Shown here: positions 45,818-57,929 of the stretch, piece after piece
Numbering within the stretch: position 1 is the stretch's first letter
Layout: each line of letters begins with the position of its first letter
Assembly: GCA_009192285.1 (NCBI GenBank)
Contig: WBVU01000003.1
Coordinates: 1,643,973 to 1,707,972, forward strand
DNA length: 64,000 nt
Direction: 5' to 3'
DNA from: Morchella semilibera
Taxonomy: Eukaryota; Ascomycota; Pezizomycetes; Pezizales; Morchellaceae
Made by a program: the position numbers and the translations under genes
Notes under the pieces: model-generated
Database searches by the model: none
Told to the model about the DNA's origin: nothing
The model's input: the letters and a program-made list of their open reading frames with translations, nothing else

Positions 45818-47437
45818 TTGATTCCCCGGTTAGTTCGTATTCTGGTGGTGATAATGATGATTGATTGGAGGGGGGGAGTAGATGAAGCCGTAGAGACGAA
45901 GGTATAGTGAAGAAGGTGTAGCGACGAAGAAGGTGTAGTGGCTAATGAAGGTGTAGGGAAGGTGTAGAAGGGTGAACGTGTCCCAAACCCTAACCCTCAT
46001 TCCTGAGATCTGAATGATTCACTCCAAAAGGACCCCTAATTGAGCTTGATTGGGATCTGGATAGGCGGCAAATATCAGGGTTATCGCCCAATCAGAAATC
46101 AGTCTGATATTTTCATACGGACTGGCGGTAGCATAGCTAGTATCAACCCCACCGCCCATTCCCCACCACACCATACCCGCCGGGAGCATCCAAGCTCCGC
46201 ACCTCGAACCCAGATTGACTAAAACCGGGCCAAATTGCCGCCTAGTTACGCATGTGCACTGTCCACCCCCGGGGACCCCGCGGGGCTAGAGTAGACCATG
46301 CCAGCCTTTGTAATGACCGGTACCCACGGCTCGAAAGGGTGACATCACCGATTTATGGTAGAGTAGGGTCTGTATGATGTACTGCTACGACCAAGATAAC
46401 CCCCGAACATGGAAGCCCGGTGCAATCACAGATATGTTCTACGCTACGGTGAAGGGTCTCGTCGGTGCACGGCACGGAACGGGTATGGTCCACAGCAGCC
46501 CCCCCTCCCGTGAGGTGGCTATATCTCCCCCCCCTCCTTCCCCACCGGGGCTGAGGTAAAAGTTAGTCCGGCTCCAAGACCGAGTGATACCTCATGACCC
46601 GCCCACACGTAATAATAATTCAGAGTCAATCATAGTCGCAACCACAAAACTCACAATTAAGCTCGCTCTTTTCTTTTTTTTAAAAAAAGGAATTTGGAAT
46701 TTGAATTTCTGCCTACACTAACAAACAAACAAGACCAGTCCACCAATAAAAACAAAAAGACATCTCAAGCGCGTAGGCACCCACCCCATCAGATCAGATC
46801 AGATAAGATAAGATCCGGACCGGGTGGCGCATTGGCGCTCAGTAGAGTCTAGTACTCGCGATAGATAACAAAAAACGTAAAACGAAAAGGAAGGACAGAG
46901 AGAAACTTTTTTTTTTTTCAATATACCGACCGGATGCCGGGCGGCGCTAGAAAGAAAAAGGAAGGGGGTAAAAAAAAAAAAAAAAAAAAAACTAGATCCA
47001 AAATTACTCAACAAATAGGAAAATCTGGACTAACCTCCCGGCCCCCCTCACTCCCCCCGTTTTTTCTCGGTTGGGTTAGAAGGCTGGGGCGGAGATGGAG
47101 AGGATCCCCGGAGCTGATCGGTTCTGTTCTGTTCCGGACTGGTCTGATCGGTCGATGCGATATCTCGTCCTGGTAAAAAAACCTCCCAGAGGCGTCTGTC
47201 TTACTTGATGAAAGATGGAGGGGGGAGGGAAAGAGGGAGGATAAGAAGGAGGGGAGGGGGACGGAGATGTTAAATAGCCAATAATACAATACGGTGGGGT
47301 GGGTAGGTATTGTATCCGGAAACTTTATATGGTGATCCAAAGGAGGCCGATGCGTGTGTATTCGATCCAGATATGTGTTTGATGTTCCAGAGGTGGCTTT
47401 TTTCTTAAGAAATGGCCGCGCCCATGGGAGCCGTAGT

Positions 47438-48838
47438 CTACGGCTCCCAGAGCTTACCTCTCCCCCTCGCGACGCCTCTCGGTGCGCCCCTCAGGATGAA
47501 TCCCTCACCCCCGCCGCCTCTGCCGGTACCGCCAGGGGCGTTGACAAACGAGTAGCTCGGTACGTTATCCCCACCGGTGCTATCCCGTCTATGGCCGCCA
47601 CGACCTCCACCGCTTCGACCTCCGCGCCCGCCGCCACCTCCACCGCCGTTGCGCCCGTTGTTGCCACCGGTCCGCATGTTAGCATTATAGACGCGCGTCT
47701 TCTCGGTAAAGTCCCACCCCTCGCGGTCGAGCAGGTCCGCGAGCTCGTCGCTCCCAACAACCTTAATACTATATACCTTCGCCCATGCAGCCACGGTATC
47801 GTTGTTGGTCACGAGCACGGTCTCCTCGTTCTCCGATGTCTTCCGCTGCTCCTTTCCGGGTTGGTGAAGCTTATAAAGCGCGCAGTTGAGGATGGGCTGG
47901 ACCCATTTTGGAGGTGTCGGGATCGGGATGGTTGGTGTTGCCGGTTCCTCAGTATTTGTGTCGGATCCGTTCGCAGTGCGGGAGCCCCGGCGGTGCCTGT
48001 TTCCCCCATTGCTATTACCATTGCCGTTTGCGTTTGCGTTCGCGTAGTACCCGTTGTTGCCATAGCCATTGTTGCGCGGCGGGCTGGGCGGAGGCATGGC
48101 GGGCACTGCCGCATCGGGATCAATGAACTGCGCGCAATCCTCCCATTTGGCAAAGACCTCCGTTGGTGCCTGTACCCGCACGCCACGGACGGGTTTCCGT
48201 CCAGCGCCTGATTGGCAGCGGTCAAAATAACGGACCGACTCGCGGGAGTTGATATTGACCATGTCCGTGCCCTTCTTAAGGTCATCGAGTGCGTCGAGCG
48301 CTATTATATAATCACTTTCATCAACACCTGATTCAATTGGGGATGGAACGGGGGAGAGCAGGATAATACATACTACACAGCGGGACAAGCATGCTCACAA
48401 GACCTTCTCCGGTCCATCGCTTGAAGTCTCCAATGCTCTGCACGAGCGCGGAGTCGTCCGTGACGCAGTGGTAGACCTTGCGGACGGGCGGTGCGAGCCG
48501 CCGGTCGAAGTCGACTTTTGTCTGCAACTCGTTGACGGCGTATTGGAGGCGGGCTACGGCGAGTCGTTCATACTACGAAGTATGTCAGCATCGTGGTTAC
48601 ACAACAAGAACCCTGCTACGAGAGAAAAGGGGGGGGAGGGGGGTAAGTGTATCAATTATAGTATAATATATGTGTGTATATATATATTATACACATATAC
48701 CGTAGCTTCAGGGGAAGAGTGGGGGGGAATAGAGGTGGTGGTAGAGGAGGAGGAGGAGAGACAAACCAGTGGTGGTGGAGACGAAGCATTCTGATTCTGT
48801 GCCTGCCTCGAAAGCGCTAGATTTCCCTGTGTGTCCAT
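47438..48838 (-). CDS. Nmd4-like PIN-domain protein with RGG tail
   Basis: Probable nonsense-mediated decay factor of the Nmd4/SMG6-PIN family, which binds Upf1 in yeast. Three exons: 48838-48767, 48572-48377 and 48300-47438, giving 376 aa in frame. Residues 1-45 form a short leader and helix. The PIN fold then begins (HCVTDDSALVQSIGDFKRW), with a strand and helix VPLSLDALDDLKKGTDMVN and NSRESVRYFDRC. It continues after a Gly/Asn-rich insert with ETVLVTNNDTVAAWAKVYSIKVVGSDELADLL. The C-terminus is a long RGG/Gly-rich region ending RGRGKLWEP, which resembles the conserved end of yeast Nmd4 (GELWSP); this is the best support for the identity. The large Asn/Gly linker and RGG tract are absent from the short yeast protein and suggest added RNA binding. 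Exon 1 is inferred from its phase-matched GT donor; Met 48859 is an alternative start. Confidence 0.78.
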
Positions 48839-50049
48839 TCTTTCGCATCTTACGTGCAAAAAGCGATTCCTATGGTGTGTTGCTTGCTAGCTGCTACTGC
48901 TGCTGCTGCTTCTCAATGGTGTGGAATGATCAGTTGATTCTGTCCGGTGCGGGTGGTTAAGTATTGACTGCTCTGAAGCTGTCTTGGGAGAGGGAGAGAG
49001 AGAGAGAGAGGGCCGCCCTGTAAGAGTCAGAGGCGGGGGGGGCAGATGAGTGTAGTGGCGGTTTGTTGGGGAGGAAGAGGAGGAGGAGGTGTAGGTGTAG
49101 GTGTGGTGAGGTGAGGGGAGGTGTGTGTGAGGTGTGATGCGATGTGATGGGTGGATGGAGAGGAGGGTAGTGGTGGTGAGGTAATTCGGGGGGAGGGGAG
49201 GCTTAGCTCATGTATGTGTATATGTATGTATGTAGTTAGAGTTAGACCCTTCCTTCCCTACACTCCCCACCATCCCTCCCCTTCCCCTCCCTCCCTCTCG
49301 CTCTTCCTCTCCCTCCCGATCCCGTCTGCTCGCTCGCGCGCGCTGCGTGGAACACTCCTCGGTTCGTTCCACGCAGGTAGGCGATGCAAATCCTCGCTCG
49401 CCTACAATACCGGATCCATCCAACTGCCGCCCGATCTGTTTGGATGCCTTGTTTAGATGTGGAACAGTCTACAAATGTATCATAGAGACACACACTCACA
49501 TCCATAGGTAGGTATGTAGGTAGGTAGGTAGGTAGGGCACACTAAAGTTCTTACTGCAGTACTTGGGTCCATACGTCCAATGTACAGGTTTGTAAAGTAT
49601 GGGGCGCTCTCCCACCCCCCGAGGCGAGACGAAACGAGACGAGACGAGACGAGACATGTAGAATACATCATCGTCATAATCACTAGGTATTAATATAAAT
49701 CGACCCCCCACTCTACATCCCAAACAGATATCATAATCTACAAGGTCCTGGATTCACATTATATCCAACGGGCCCAGCCGCAGCACCGCATTGACAACAC
49801 AGCTGTTTCCCCCATGGCCCATGGTGGTTCAGGCACGCAGTACAACAAACAACGTGTGTAGGCAACGGAGCCAAGCTAAGCAAGATAAAACAATCATCAT
49901 GTAGTAGTGTATATGTGGTGGTGGTGGTGGTTGCGGTAATTGATCTATCAGAATACGTACAACACACTCACTCACTCACACTCGCTGGAGTCCTAAAGCT
50001 ACTCACTCATTGCGCTCAATGGTGTAACACAGCTAGCTGCCTACCATAC
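48839..50049. other. Spacer between the Nmd4-like gene and TUM1
   Basis: Simple-sequence DNA: an AG run (about 48990-49010), GGTGTAG/GGTGAG repeats (49080-49140), TAGG tetranucleotides (49506-49535), an ACGAG pentamer tract (49630-49655) and GGT repeats (about 49918-49931). No gene supported. Confidence 0.5.
49506..49655. repeat. TAGG and CGAGA tandem repeats
   Basis: GTAGGTAGG-type tetramers at 49506-49535 and five CGAGA pentamers near 49630-49655. Confidence 0.85.
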
Positions 50050-51826
50050 TTACTCCGAAGTCTTTGCGATCAATCCTGAGTCCTCAGTGACGCGCTGGGC
50101 CCACTCCCTGTAAACAGTAGCAGCTGGAATGTCAGCCTCGGTACCGTCCGTGTGACGAGTTGTGACTCAAACGAATGCAAAGGGAGCTCAGGACGGGGGC
50201 ACGTGTAGGGTGATATAGTAACGATGATGATAATAATACGAACCGGTACTCATCGCACGGCTGTAAAGATCGGGAGGGTATAATCATGGGGAAAGTGATG
50301 TAAGGATAAGGGAAAGGTACAAGGCAGTGGAAATAGTGGTAGTACATCATAGGCAGTAGGGTAGGGTCTGTATCTCATAGGGCGATATGAGTAGAATCGT
50401 AGCCAATCAAACCGACCGGCTTGTGATTCCAGTGTGAAGGGAAGCTCAGGGAGTCAGCCAGCCAGTAGCCAGCAGTCAGGCAGGCAATGCGTATAGTGAA
50501 AGTTCCTTTTTAGAAACCGCTATCGCGCTGCCCAATGCTTACTCTGCCTGCCAACTAACTACTCATCCCGGGCCGCTTGGGGCCTTGCAATGCCTGCCTA
50601 TCTTTCCCTTGCCCTATAGTCATTATGACTTCAAGGGACCTCTGTCATTGCAATTGCCTAGCGAGAGATATGAACAAGAGGGCAAGCAGGCCCCCCAAAG
50701 CCACAACACCCAGGCGAACCCGGTAAGGCTGCGCAGGGTAGGCCGGTGAGCACTCCCGGCCTACCAAAAGTGCCGAAATGAAGAGTAAACTGCCACCGGG
50801 GGAGAGGGGGAAAAAGAAAGAAGGAAAGAGCGCACTTACGTCCAACTCCCATCATACACCCTCCTCTTGCCTGCGATCCCAGCGAGCTCCAATGCCGTGT
50901 CCACGACCACCGCCGTCACCCCCGTACCGCACATTAGCACCTTTTCCACACCGGCGTCCTCACTGACGCCCGCGCCCACCAGCACGCCGCGGAGCTCCGC
51001 CGCGGCCCTCAACTTCCCTGTCGCCGGGTCCACGAGCGAGCTGAATGGGACCGAGATTGACCCGGGAACATGGCCGGAGGATAGACCTTCGCCCCATGAC
51101 GAATCAGCCCCATATCCTCCCCCCCATACCATATCCAAACCAACATCAGCAACTTACCTGGCCTTGGCTCTGGATCCACACCCTTAAACCTCCCCCCGGC
51201 CTCGCATCAATGACCTGGACCTTCTCCCGGTCCCCGTGCAGCGCCCACTCCTTGACATCCTCAAAGTCCGCAACCAACCCCTCATCCATGACCACATCAC
51301 CATAGACCTTCTCCTCAACCAGGTCCACCTTCCCGCCCACCACCGGTAGCCCCTCCTGCACCCAGAGTCTAAAGTTATCCAGCAAATGGACCTTTGGGTG
51401 CCCGAACACCTTGAGCGTCCACGCGGCCCTCGGGGCACTAAAGATCCCAAGTTCGGCAGAGTCATAAACCACAAGGGTATCCTCCTTCGTGACCCCTAAC
51501 TTCCCCATAGCGGCGCTAAAGACCGCGGGCGTCGGCAGCATGTGCGGGTAAGGCGAGTCGGGGTGCTTGATTGCGTCAAGGTCGAAGAAGCGTGCACCGG
51601 GAATTCGAGCAGCGGCGAACACGGACTGGCCAGTGTGAGGTGAATTCGGGAGGAACCAGGAGGCGCAGAGGGGGATGATGCGTGGATCGGGGGAGGTCGG
51701 GTGTGGGTTCGTGGTGAGGGCTGAGGCGAGGGCCCCCGGGGGAATGGTGAAGGAGCTGAAGGAGCGGGACATTTTTGTTGCGGTGGTAGTGAGAAGACGG
51801 GCACTGGTTGTGAGAAGGGAGGGCAT
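50050..51826 (-). CDS. TUM1: TUM1/3-mercaptopyruvate-type sulfurtransferase (tandem rhodanese); one apparent frameshift and a 732-nt intron
   Basis: Two-rhodanese-domain sulfurtransferase that in yeast passes persulfide sulfur towards Uba4/Urm1 for tRNA wobble thiolation. Exons: 51826-51158, 51086-50840 and 50107-50050; 324 aa. The first domain runs from about residue 25 (inactive type) and includes IPGARFFDLDAI and LVVYDSAELG. The second begins at VQVIDARPGGRFKGVDPEPR and has SGHVPGSISVPFSSL and the catalytic loop CGTGVTA. It ends VYDGSWTEWAQRV. The frame slips by one at the G6/C6 run 51192-51197; a seventh G restores the conserved RFKG. Met 51772 is an alternative start after a short Ser/Thr/Arg-rich N-terminus that could be a mitochondrial presequence. 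The last exon was found by matching TEWAQRV across an unusually long intron (50108-50839). Confidence 0.87.
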
Positions 51827-52324
51827 TGGTGGTGATATTGTTGTTGATAATACTAGGGATAGTCAGTGGGCGGTGTTGGTGACTGAGGGGAATTCAGTTT
51901 GTTTGAGAACGAACGCACCTATGCCTTATTCTATAGATTATCCTTAAGTCGTCACAATCAATCTCAAATTCCTATGATATATCTATCGATGACGTCTGAT
52001 GTTTTTGCGTATATGTGGGTATGGGGTATGTATGTAGTTTGATTAGAGTGTCTCTCGATCCCTCTGCCCCCAGCCCCACCCACTCAGCTCTCTCACCCCC
52101 CGGGCCACCCCTGTCAAATTTCCGCCAAGCCCCCACCTTCATCCCTCTCCGGGCCCCCCCATCCCATCGGGTCCGCCCCACCATCCATCTAACCCTTGCA
52201 CACACCCGCCTTACCTTACCTTACCCCCCACACATACAACAACGCCTCACAGCCTCACCCAAAAAAAAACACCTCAACGCGTCTCTCCCGCGTAGGGTTA
52301 AAACACGTCAAAGAAAAAAAAAAA
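51827..52324. promoter_or_regulatory. Divergent promoter between TUM1 and APC11
   Basis: 498 bp between two head-to-head genes. The APC11-proximal half is strongly C-rich on the plus strand with a CCTTA repeat (about 52210-52225). Poly-A tracts (A9 and A14) sit just before ATG 52325. No defined operator recognised. Confidence 0.55.
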
Positions 52325-52713
52325 ATGAAGGTCCGCATCAAGACCTGGAACGCCGTCGCCTCTTGGCGCTGGGATGTACCCGAAGACGACGTGTGCGGTA
52401 TCTGTCGCGTTCAGTTTGACGGTACATGCCCCAACTGTCGCTTTCCCGGCGATGATTGTCCGCTGCGTATGTACTCCCCCACCCGTGGAGGAAGAAGGGT
52501 TTTTGGCTAATTGGAGGGGGATAGTGGTCGGGAAGTGTGGGCATTCGTTCCATCTGGTATGTGAGGGTAACAACGACTATGGGTGGGGGATTGAACAAGC
52601 TAATATTAGTGGTAATAATCATACAGCACTGCGTCAACGACTGGATCTCGACCGAGAGCTCGAGGGGCCTCTGCCCCATGTGTCGGCAGAAGTTCGAGGT
52701 TGCTGGGAGTTAG
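52325..52713 (+). CDS. APC11: Anaphase-promoting complex RING subunit APC11
   Basis: Catalytic RING-H2 subunit of the APC/C ubiquitin ligase. Three exons: 52325-52466, 52525-52556 and 52627-52713; 86 aa, matching the family (84-ish aa in animals). Begins MKVRIKTWNAVASWRWD. Zinc ligands are C24 and C27 (CGIC), C35 and C38 (CPNC), C45, C52, H54 and H58 (CGHSFH), C60, and C74 and C77 (CPMC). PGDDCPL and the VNDWI linker are the usual APC11 signatures. The acceptor at 52523-52524 was chosen because it gives LVGKCGHSFHL. Divergent to TUM1 and about 250 bp upstream of the next gene. Confidence 0.95.
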
Positions 52714-52964
52714 ACGGGGACTACTCTGGGGAGGATGAGGAATTGGTTTCTTCTGTTCCTTTTCTGTTGGTGCGTTAATGTGTTTTTCAATCATTGATAC
52801 CACTGTAGGTAGACTAAGACTAGACCCCATACGATAATGAGACCTAAGCTACCCCTGTCAATATCGTCTCTCACGTGATATGCTACCCCAGTAACTCGAA
52901 AGCTTACCTACATAGAGTACATACTTGTAGATACTTCTTCATACCACCACAACCAACGCCCACA

Positions 52965-53582
52965 ATGACCTCCCCGCACCATCACCCCTCCTACCCCCCT
53001 CCCTCACCGCACTCCACCCCGACCCCCACTCCCCAGGCCCGCTATGCCCCCCCACCTCCGCCCCCACCTCCCTTCTCCCCCTTCTTCACGCTCATCAGCA
53101 CCCCACACACCACCGCCCACAAGCACCCAATCGTGCACTACATCTTTGCCGACGACGACATCGACCCGACCCTGCCCTCCGACCCGAACCCGAACCCGAG
53201 CCAGAACCAGAACCCAAGCCCCCCCAGCACGGACCGCGTCATCATCGTCGACGTGGGCGCCACCACAACAGACGTGTCCGCCGCCTCGCTGAGCCACGAC
53301 TGGCAGGTCCTCGGCGTCAAGATCGAGGCGGCGCCGCAGTGGGCCGGCGAGACGGCGGGCGGCGGGCTGATGCTGACGGTGGAGGGGACGGACGCCAATG
53401 TTGTGCAGAAGAGGGGGGAGAGGGAGAGAGGCATGGGGATGGAGGAGCTGGCGGAGGTCTATGGTGAACGGTGAGCTTGTGCCTGTCTGTTCTGTGGAGG
53501 GGGGTGCTGACGGGCGTGTAGGATGGCGCTGTTGAAGAGGGTGGTTGAGTTTGGTGGCGGGGGTGGGGCGCAGACGGGGTAG
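52965..53582 (+). CDS. Conserved fungal protein of unknown function
   Basis: Two exons (52965-53470 and 53522-53582) give 188 aa. Residues 1-35 are Pro/His/Ser-rich with a polyproline run. Then FFTLISTPHTT.HKHPIVHYIFADDDIDP, a Pro/Asn/Ser/Gln linker, and a block DRVIIVDVGA..SLSHDWQVLGVKIEAAPQW and GGGLMLTVEGT. The HYIFADDD and LMLTVEGT blocks look like conserved strands, and I believe similar proteins occur in other filamentous fungi, but I cannot name a function. The short second exon (MALLKRVVEFGGGG) is supported by a GTGAGC donor and a GTGTAG acceptor. Met 52875 is in frame upstream, but its extension looks like leader sequence. Confidence 0.65.
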
Positions 53583-56500
53583 ATGGCGACGCTGTGCGGG
53601 GCTTTGTCCGTTCGTGAGGGCGGTTGCGGGTGCCCCAGGACGAGGTCTTTTCTTTTCGGTTCACGAAAGCCGTGTAGAGCTAGGACGTGAATAAATTGAC
53701 CATCAAGAGCAGAGTGACCAGTAGTAAGCAGTTCAATCAATCCAAAGACAAGAAAAGAAGGCCGAAATCCAAATGCCACATTAACCCAAGTCCACACCCG
53801 ATTCCGTAACTTGTAAGTAATATCAATGATATGAGCCGACTCTGTATGTGCACCCTCCCCGGGAGTGAGAGAGGTGACCCGCCTCGAGAAAACCGCCCTG
53901 TTCAGCCCTGGCCGGCAGGGCGAATATATAGCCATGCGGTAGGAGCTTGAAACTAGACAGCCCGGCCACACCACTTTGTCCTTCTACGCGCCCTACGAGT
54001 GGTGGCTGCTAGTAGTAGTAGTCTTTGTGTGAATAGACCACCCCATACATAGGGCGCTACCCCCCCCAGCTAGCAGTATCATAGTTAATATATACGGGCT
54101 AGTAAGCACCGGTACACGCCGTTAAGTACGCCCGTGGGTCGTATGTAGGTTTCTAAATAGAATAGTCAGGTATCTCTGTCATCACGAAAGGTTTTAATTG
54201 GATGGGTAGCTGCCCCAGATTTCTGTGGTCTGGCGGGCGGGCTACAGCTGTCAGTAGACAAAGAATCGGGTGTGTTAAGGGAGACGGCATACACTGGCAT
54301 ATACATGTAAATTGGCAAACCTCAATCACTATATAATAACCCTCTGGCCGAGATCAATATTTCTTCTCTTCCAAAACTACAACCTCACGCGAGCAAGGAG
54401 GGCCCAGCATGCCGCGCAGCGGCAGGTGGCCCCGACTGCATGCGGAGATGTTTATCCCACATCATTGCATAGGACTGTAAGTTTTCTGGATCCTTCAGTG
54501 TCGGTGGTTTCTCGAACTGACGATTACATACATATGCGGCCGGAGGCCGCTCCTCACTAGTATGTATATATATCCGTAGGGCCCGAAAGACCTAACTAGC
54601 TGGCGATAACATGGCCAAGCCATCATTTCCAGCTGCGGCGGGTACCCGGGTGGTGCTGGCGCCGTCCCTGTGCTAGGGCGTAGCCAGCGATGTCAATCCA
54701 CCCGCGGGCCAAATTCCTGCCCTGCACGGCCTAGCTCAACCAGGATAAGATGTAGCTAATCCCTCTCCCCCTCCGCGGCGGGGGTCGCCCACATACCGCG
54801 GCCCCCTGGATGCTCTGAGAACTACATACCCGCTGGCGGTGTCTCGTTCCCGCTGGTGTGGAGGCTTGCTTGGGGCGGCGGGTAGGTATAGCGTATGTAG
54901 CTGCTGGCTGAGGCCGGCATACCCTAAGGGCCCCGGAGGGCCTAGCTCCATAGCTAGGGCATGCACAGATCCGGTAATCTCGCCCATGAGACCCCGCGCG
55001 CCCGCCTCCATGAGGATTTCCGGTCCGACACGTACCGTCAGCAAAACACTTGAGACGCGCCAGGCCGCAGCGCGGTCCCCGTTACCAGCTGCGGTTTCTG
55101 GCTACGTTGCGGCCGGCCGGCAAGGGTGCGTCACAGACTATCACTCGGCCCGCTGGACCACCGGGTGTGGGGGCACAGCTGCTGGTGTACGCGGTGAGCT
55201 TCTCCCTAGAGTAGTGTAAGAGGTGCTGAGCTGTGTAGTCCAGCCCGGGATCCTGGAACAGCCCATAGGCCAATCCATCCCAGCGGGGTTTGGGGCGGGC
55301 CGCCTCCCCAACGCAGATGGGGGCGGGGCCACCCAGCAGACAACAACACACTAAAGCACCCTACCTAATACAACCTCAAACACCTTCTGCGCCGAATCCC
55401 CTTCCTGACCCCACTGCCAGACGCCAAACAGTCCCGCGGTCGTAGCAGGCTCTCATGTGCAGTTCCCAGCCTGCCCCGTCCATTCCGGTGCAGTTGCATA
55501 TGGGGTAGGAACCGGCCCCAACCGCTGGGATATTTCTTGGTAGCTTGGAGGTTGTGAACTAAAAGAGGCCCACAGAGCTAGCGCTAAACGTGCCCAAAGC
55601 CCACATCCCTCAGCAAGAAACCAACCCCCCAGATGCCCTGTAAGCGTAGTCCCCATAAGATTGAGAGACCACCGCCACCAGGACATGAGGCAGCGGCGGA
55701 TGTGTTCTACACGTTGGATACAGACCAAGCCAGCAGCCCAAGGATCTACTTGGCGCCTTGCTAGTGCCCAGATCTCCATGCTGCAGTTGGTTCTCTCCTT
55801 TCTTTTCTCCTCCCCTGCGGCCCAGGGGCTGGGGTCTAAGACGGGCCGCCCGAAACGGTCATAGATATCTGTAGATGCGCCTCCGGACTATATGGCCACG
55901 GTCCGTCTAGCCCCTACCTTTGCCAGGACTATAGGTATGGCGCCGGACTATCCCTTGGAAGGATGAAAATTGTCAAATTCGCGACCTGGACCGTGCACCA
56001 CTTAGTAGGGGAGTTATATTGCTTGTTATGGTAAATACCAACAAACGAACCAAACAAGAATTTTCAACAGTTACCACACGAGGTTACTATTAGCTGAAAG
56101 TGGTAGGTCGCGAATTTGACAAGTTTTATCCGTCCAAGGGATAGATATCTAGGGTCATGGGCGATCACTCGGTTTGGCGACAATGTATTGCGGGGACTAA
56201 TATTGGGCCATAAGCGCGGGTTGTGTTCACTGCAGATATGTATTTATAGATAGCAATGTGGGACTGTAGATGTCTATGCAGACCTTAGACATTGAGCACC
56301 TATGCCAAGCTGCAACCCTAGCCCATGGTTAGTAGTCGGCCCCGAATACCTACTCAAGACCGGCCCCAGCCTAGTGCTGACCTCCGAGACTGCCCCGCTG
56401 CGAAGGTTGGCCTGGCTGGAGCTGGGGTTATAGTCATGTCATTTACCAAGACCTATAAGCCACCCACGGTCCTGGAAACGTCCGTCCAGTCTTACCAAGG

Positions 56501-57929
56501 CTACAGGCCGCCCGGAACTCCTACAGCCGGGCTGCAAGTAGTCCACACAGCTGAGGAACAGCCCCAATGCATCGCACTACATCATACAGTGGGGGAAACT
56601 ACAGCTAGTCCAACACTCTCAAATGACACATTACCCCAACACCACGCGCCGATTTTGATAGCACGGGCCAACCCATTGGGTGAGAAACAGTGCTTGGAGC
56701 GGGTTAAGTAGCTATGTACATACGAAATAAACATGTAAACGGCGCCAGGCCCCCAGGTGAGTTTCTGCCAGGCCAGCGGCAAGTATTCATGAAACGGGGT
56801 GGAATTCGAAGCGAGGATTAAAAGTAGAATATTCATCCAGTAGCATAGCCCGGGCCGATATATAACCCCGAGCCGTGTTGCCCCGTTGGTTGGTGGGCCC
56901 CAGAATGCAGTGTGTGACCAGTCCGCGGGGCCTGGCGGAAGTCCTGCATCCTGCATAACCGATAACCCGCCATACCACCCCAACAGAAAAAGTTAGTCCA
57001 CCAGGGGCAGGGACCGAACCCACCCCCATGCGCGGCTGGGGAACCCCCTCCACCACGACCACCCCATTTCCATCCCACACCACAACCACATGCTGGCGGC
57101 AGCCCACTTTGCTCCTTTAAACCTGGGGTCCGAGAGTCCCCGGGCGATTACTTACAGAAAAACATTGGGTCATGAGCGCAAGACCCATCCCCAGGCCCTG
57201 AACAGGGAGGGGGAGCAAGGAACGGGAATGCCCCCCTTGAGAACACCATCTATCAATCAATCCCCACAATACACTCCCCCTACGCCTACCAGGGTAAAAG
57301 ACAACCACCTTCCACCCCGAGCCAGGCCCTGACGGGCACTACCGGGCACTACACACCCGGGCCCTACAGCGTGGTTCTTGGCTGGTGGTCCATCCCCACC
57401 CCACACCCCGCCCCGCACGCAAGCAGCGAAGGACATCCCACCCGCATGAACGGGCTCAACAAAACCCAACCCAACCCAACCCCACCCCGCCCCACCCCAC
57501 CACCCCCCGCCCACACCCCGCCGTTTGAACACCACAGCAGCGAGTGATAGCCCATGACTGTACCTACCAGGGGCAGAGATGTAGCGGTCTATGTATGAGG
57601 GACAGCCTATCATTACCCCGGTGCCTACATGTACTTGTGTACGGACATGTAGCTTCCCGGATTGTTGGGTATAACGTTACGTAGTCCGTACCCATCCCCT
57701 ACCTACGCGTATACGGACAGCTTGGGGTCTCGGGGGTTCCCACGCCCTAGCCAGACAACATCAATCCACGCCACCTCACCACAAAATCACAAAAAATCAC
57801 TCGATCTATTCCACTTCCTTCCATCTCAAAGCTAGTCGTACAGTACTATAAAGCTTACAAAAAATCCTGCTACTTCTATAGAGCCCTCCCCCAATACAGT
57901 ACCGTCTATCTATAGCCGCCGCTGCCGCT
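53583..57929. other. Accessory spacer of 4.3 kb
   Basis: No supportable gene. It holds a MITE (55947-56145), four strict bipartite RTCAY motifs (55131 plus, 56155 plus, 57541 minus, 57787 plus), TACATGTA sites (54302, 57626) and CCCAACCCAACC-type C-rich tracts (about 57466-57515). Many GC-rich ORFs occur on both strands without recognisable domains. Confidence 0.55.
55947..56145. mobile_element. MITE with ~39-bp terminal inverted repeats
   Basis: Left arm starts near TATCCCTTGGAAGGAT (about 55949) and runs to GCGACCT (55987). The right arm (about 56105-56143) is its reverse complement with four mismatches and an exact inner 17 bp (AGGTCGCGAATTTGACA). TA dinucleotides border both ends, consistent with a TA target duplication of the Tc1/mariner type (inference). 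The roughly 110-bp interior is AT-rich, non-coding and partly self-complementary. A bipartite RTCAY motif starts about 10 bp beyond the right end. Confidence 0.85.

Larger units (their letters stand above)
43635..47437. other. Repeat-rich spacer of 3.8 kb
   Basis: No supportable gene. Contents: C14 (44024-44037), C19 (44430-44448) and G14 (45653-45666) runs, a CTGC/TTGC tetranucleotide tract (45438-45560), an ATTCACTGG 9-mer repeat (45764-45817), and GGTGTAG/ACGAAG imperfect repeats (about 45880-45970). It also holds three strict bipartite RTCAY motifs (44144, 44310, 46581, all minus) and two TACATGTA sites (44199, 44264). Confidence 0.55.

Noticed and set aside
45980-46010. CCCTAACCC-like sequence (also at 26092)
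   Set aside because: One or two units only; not a telomere or an interstitial telomeric array.
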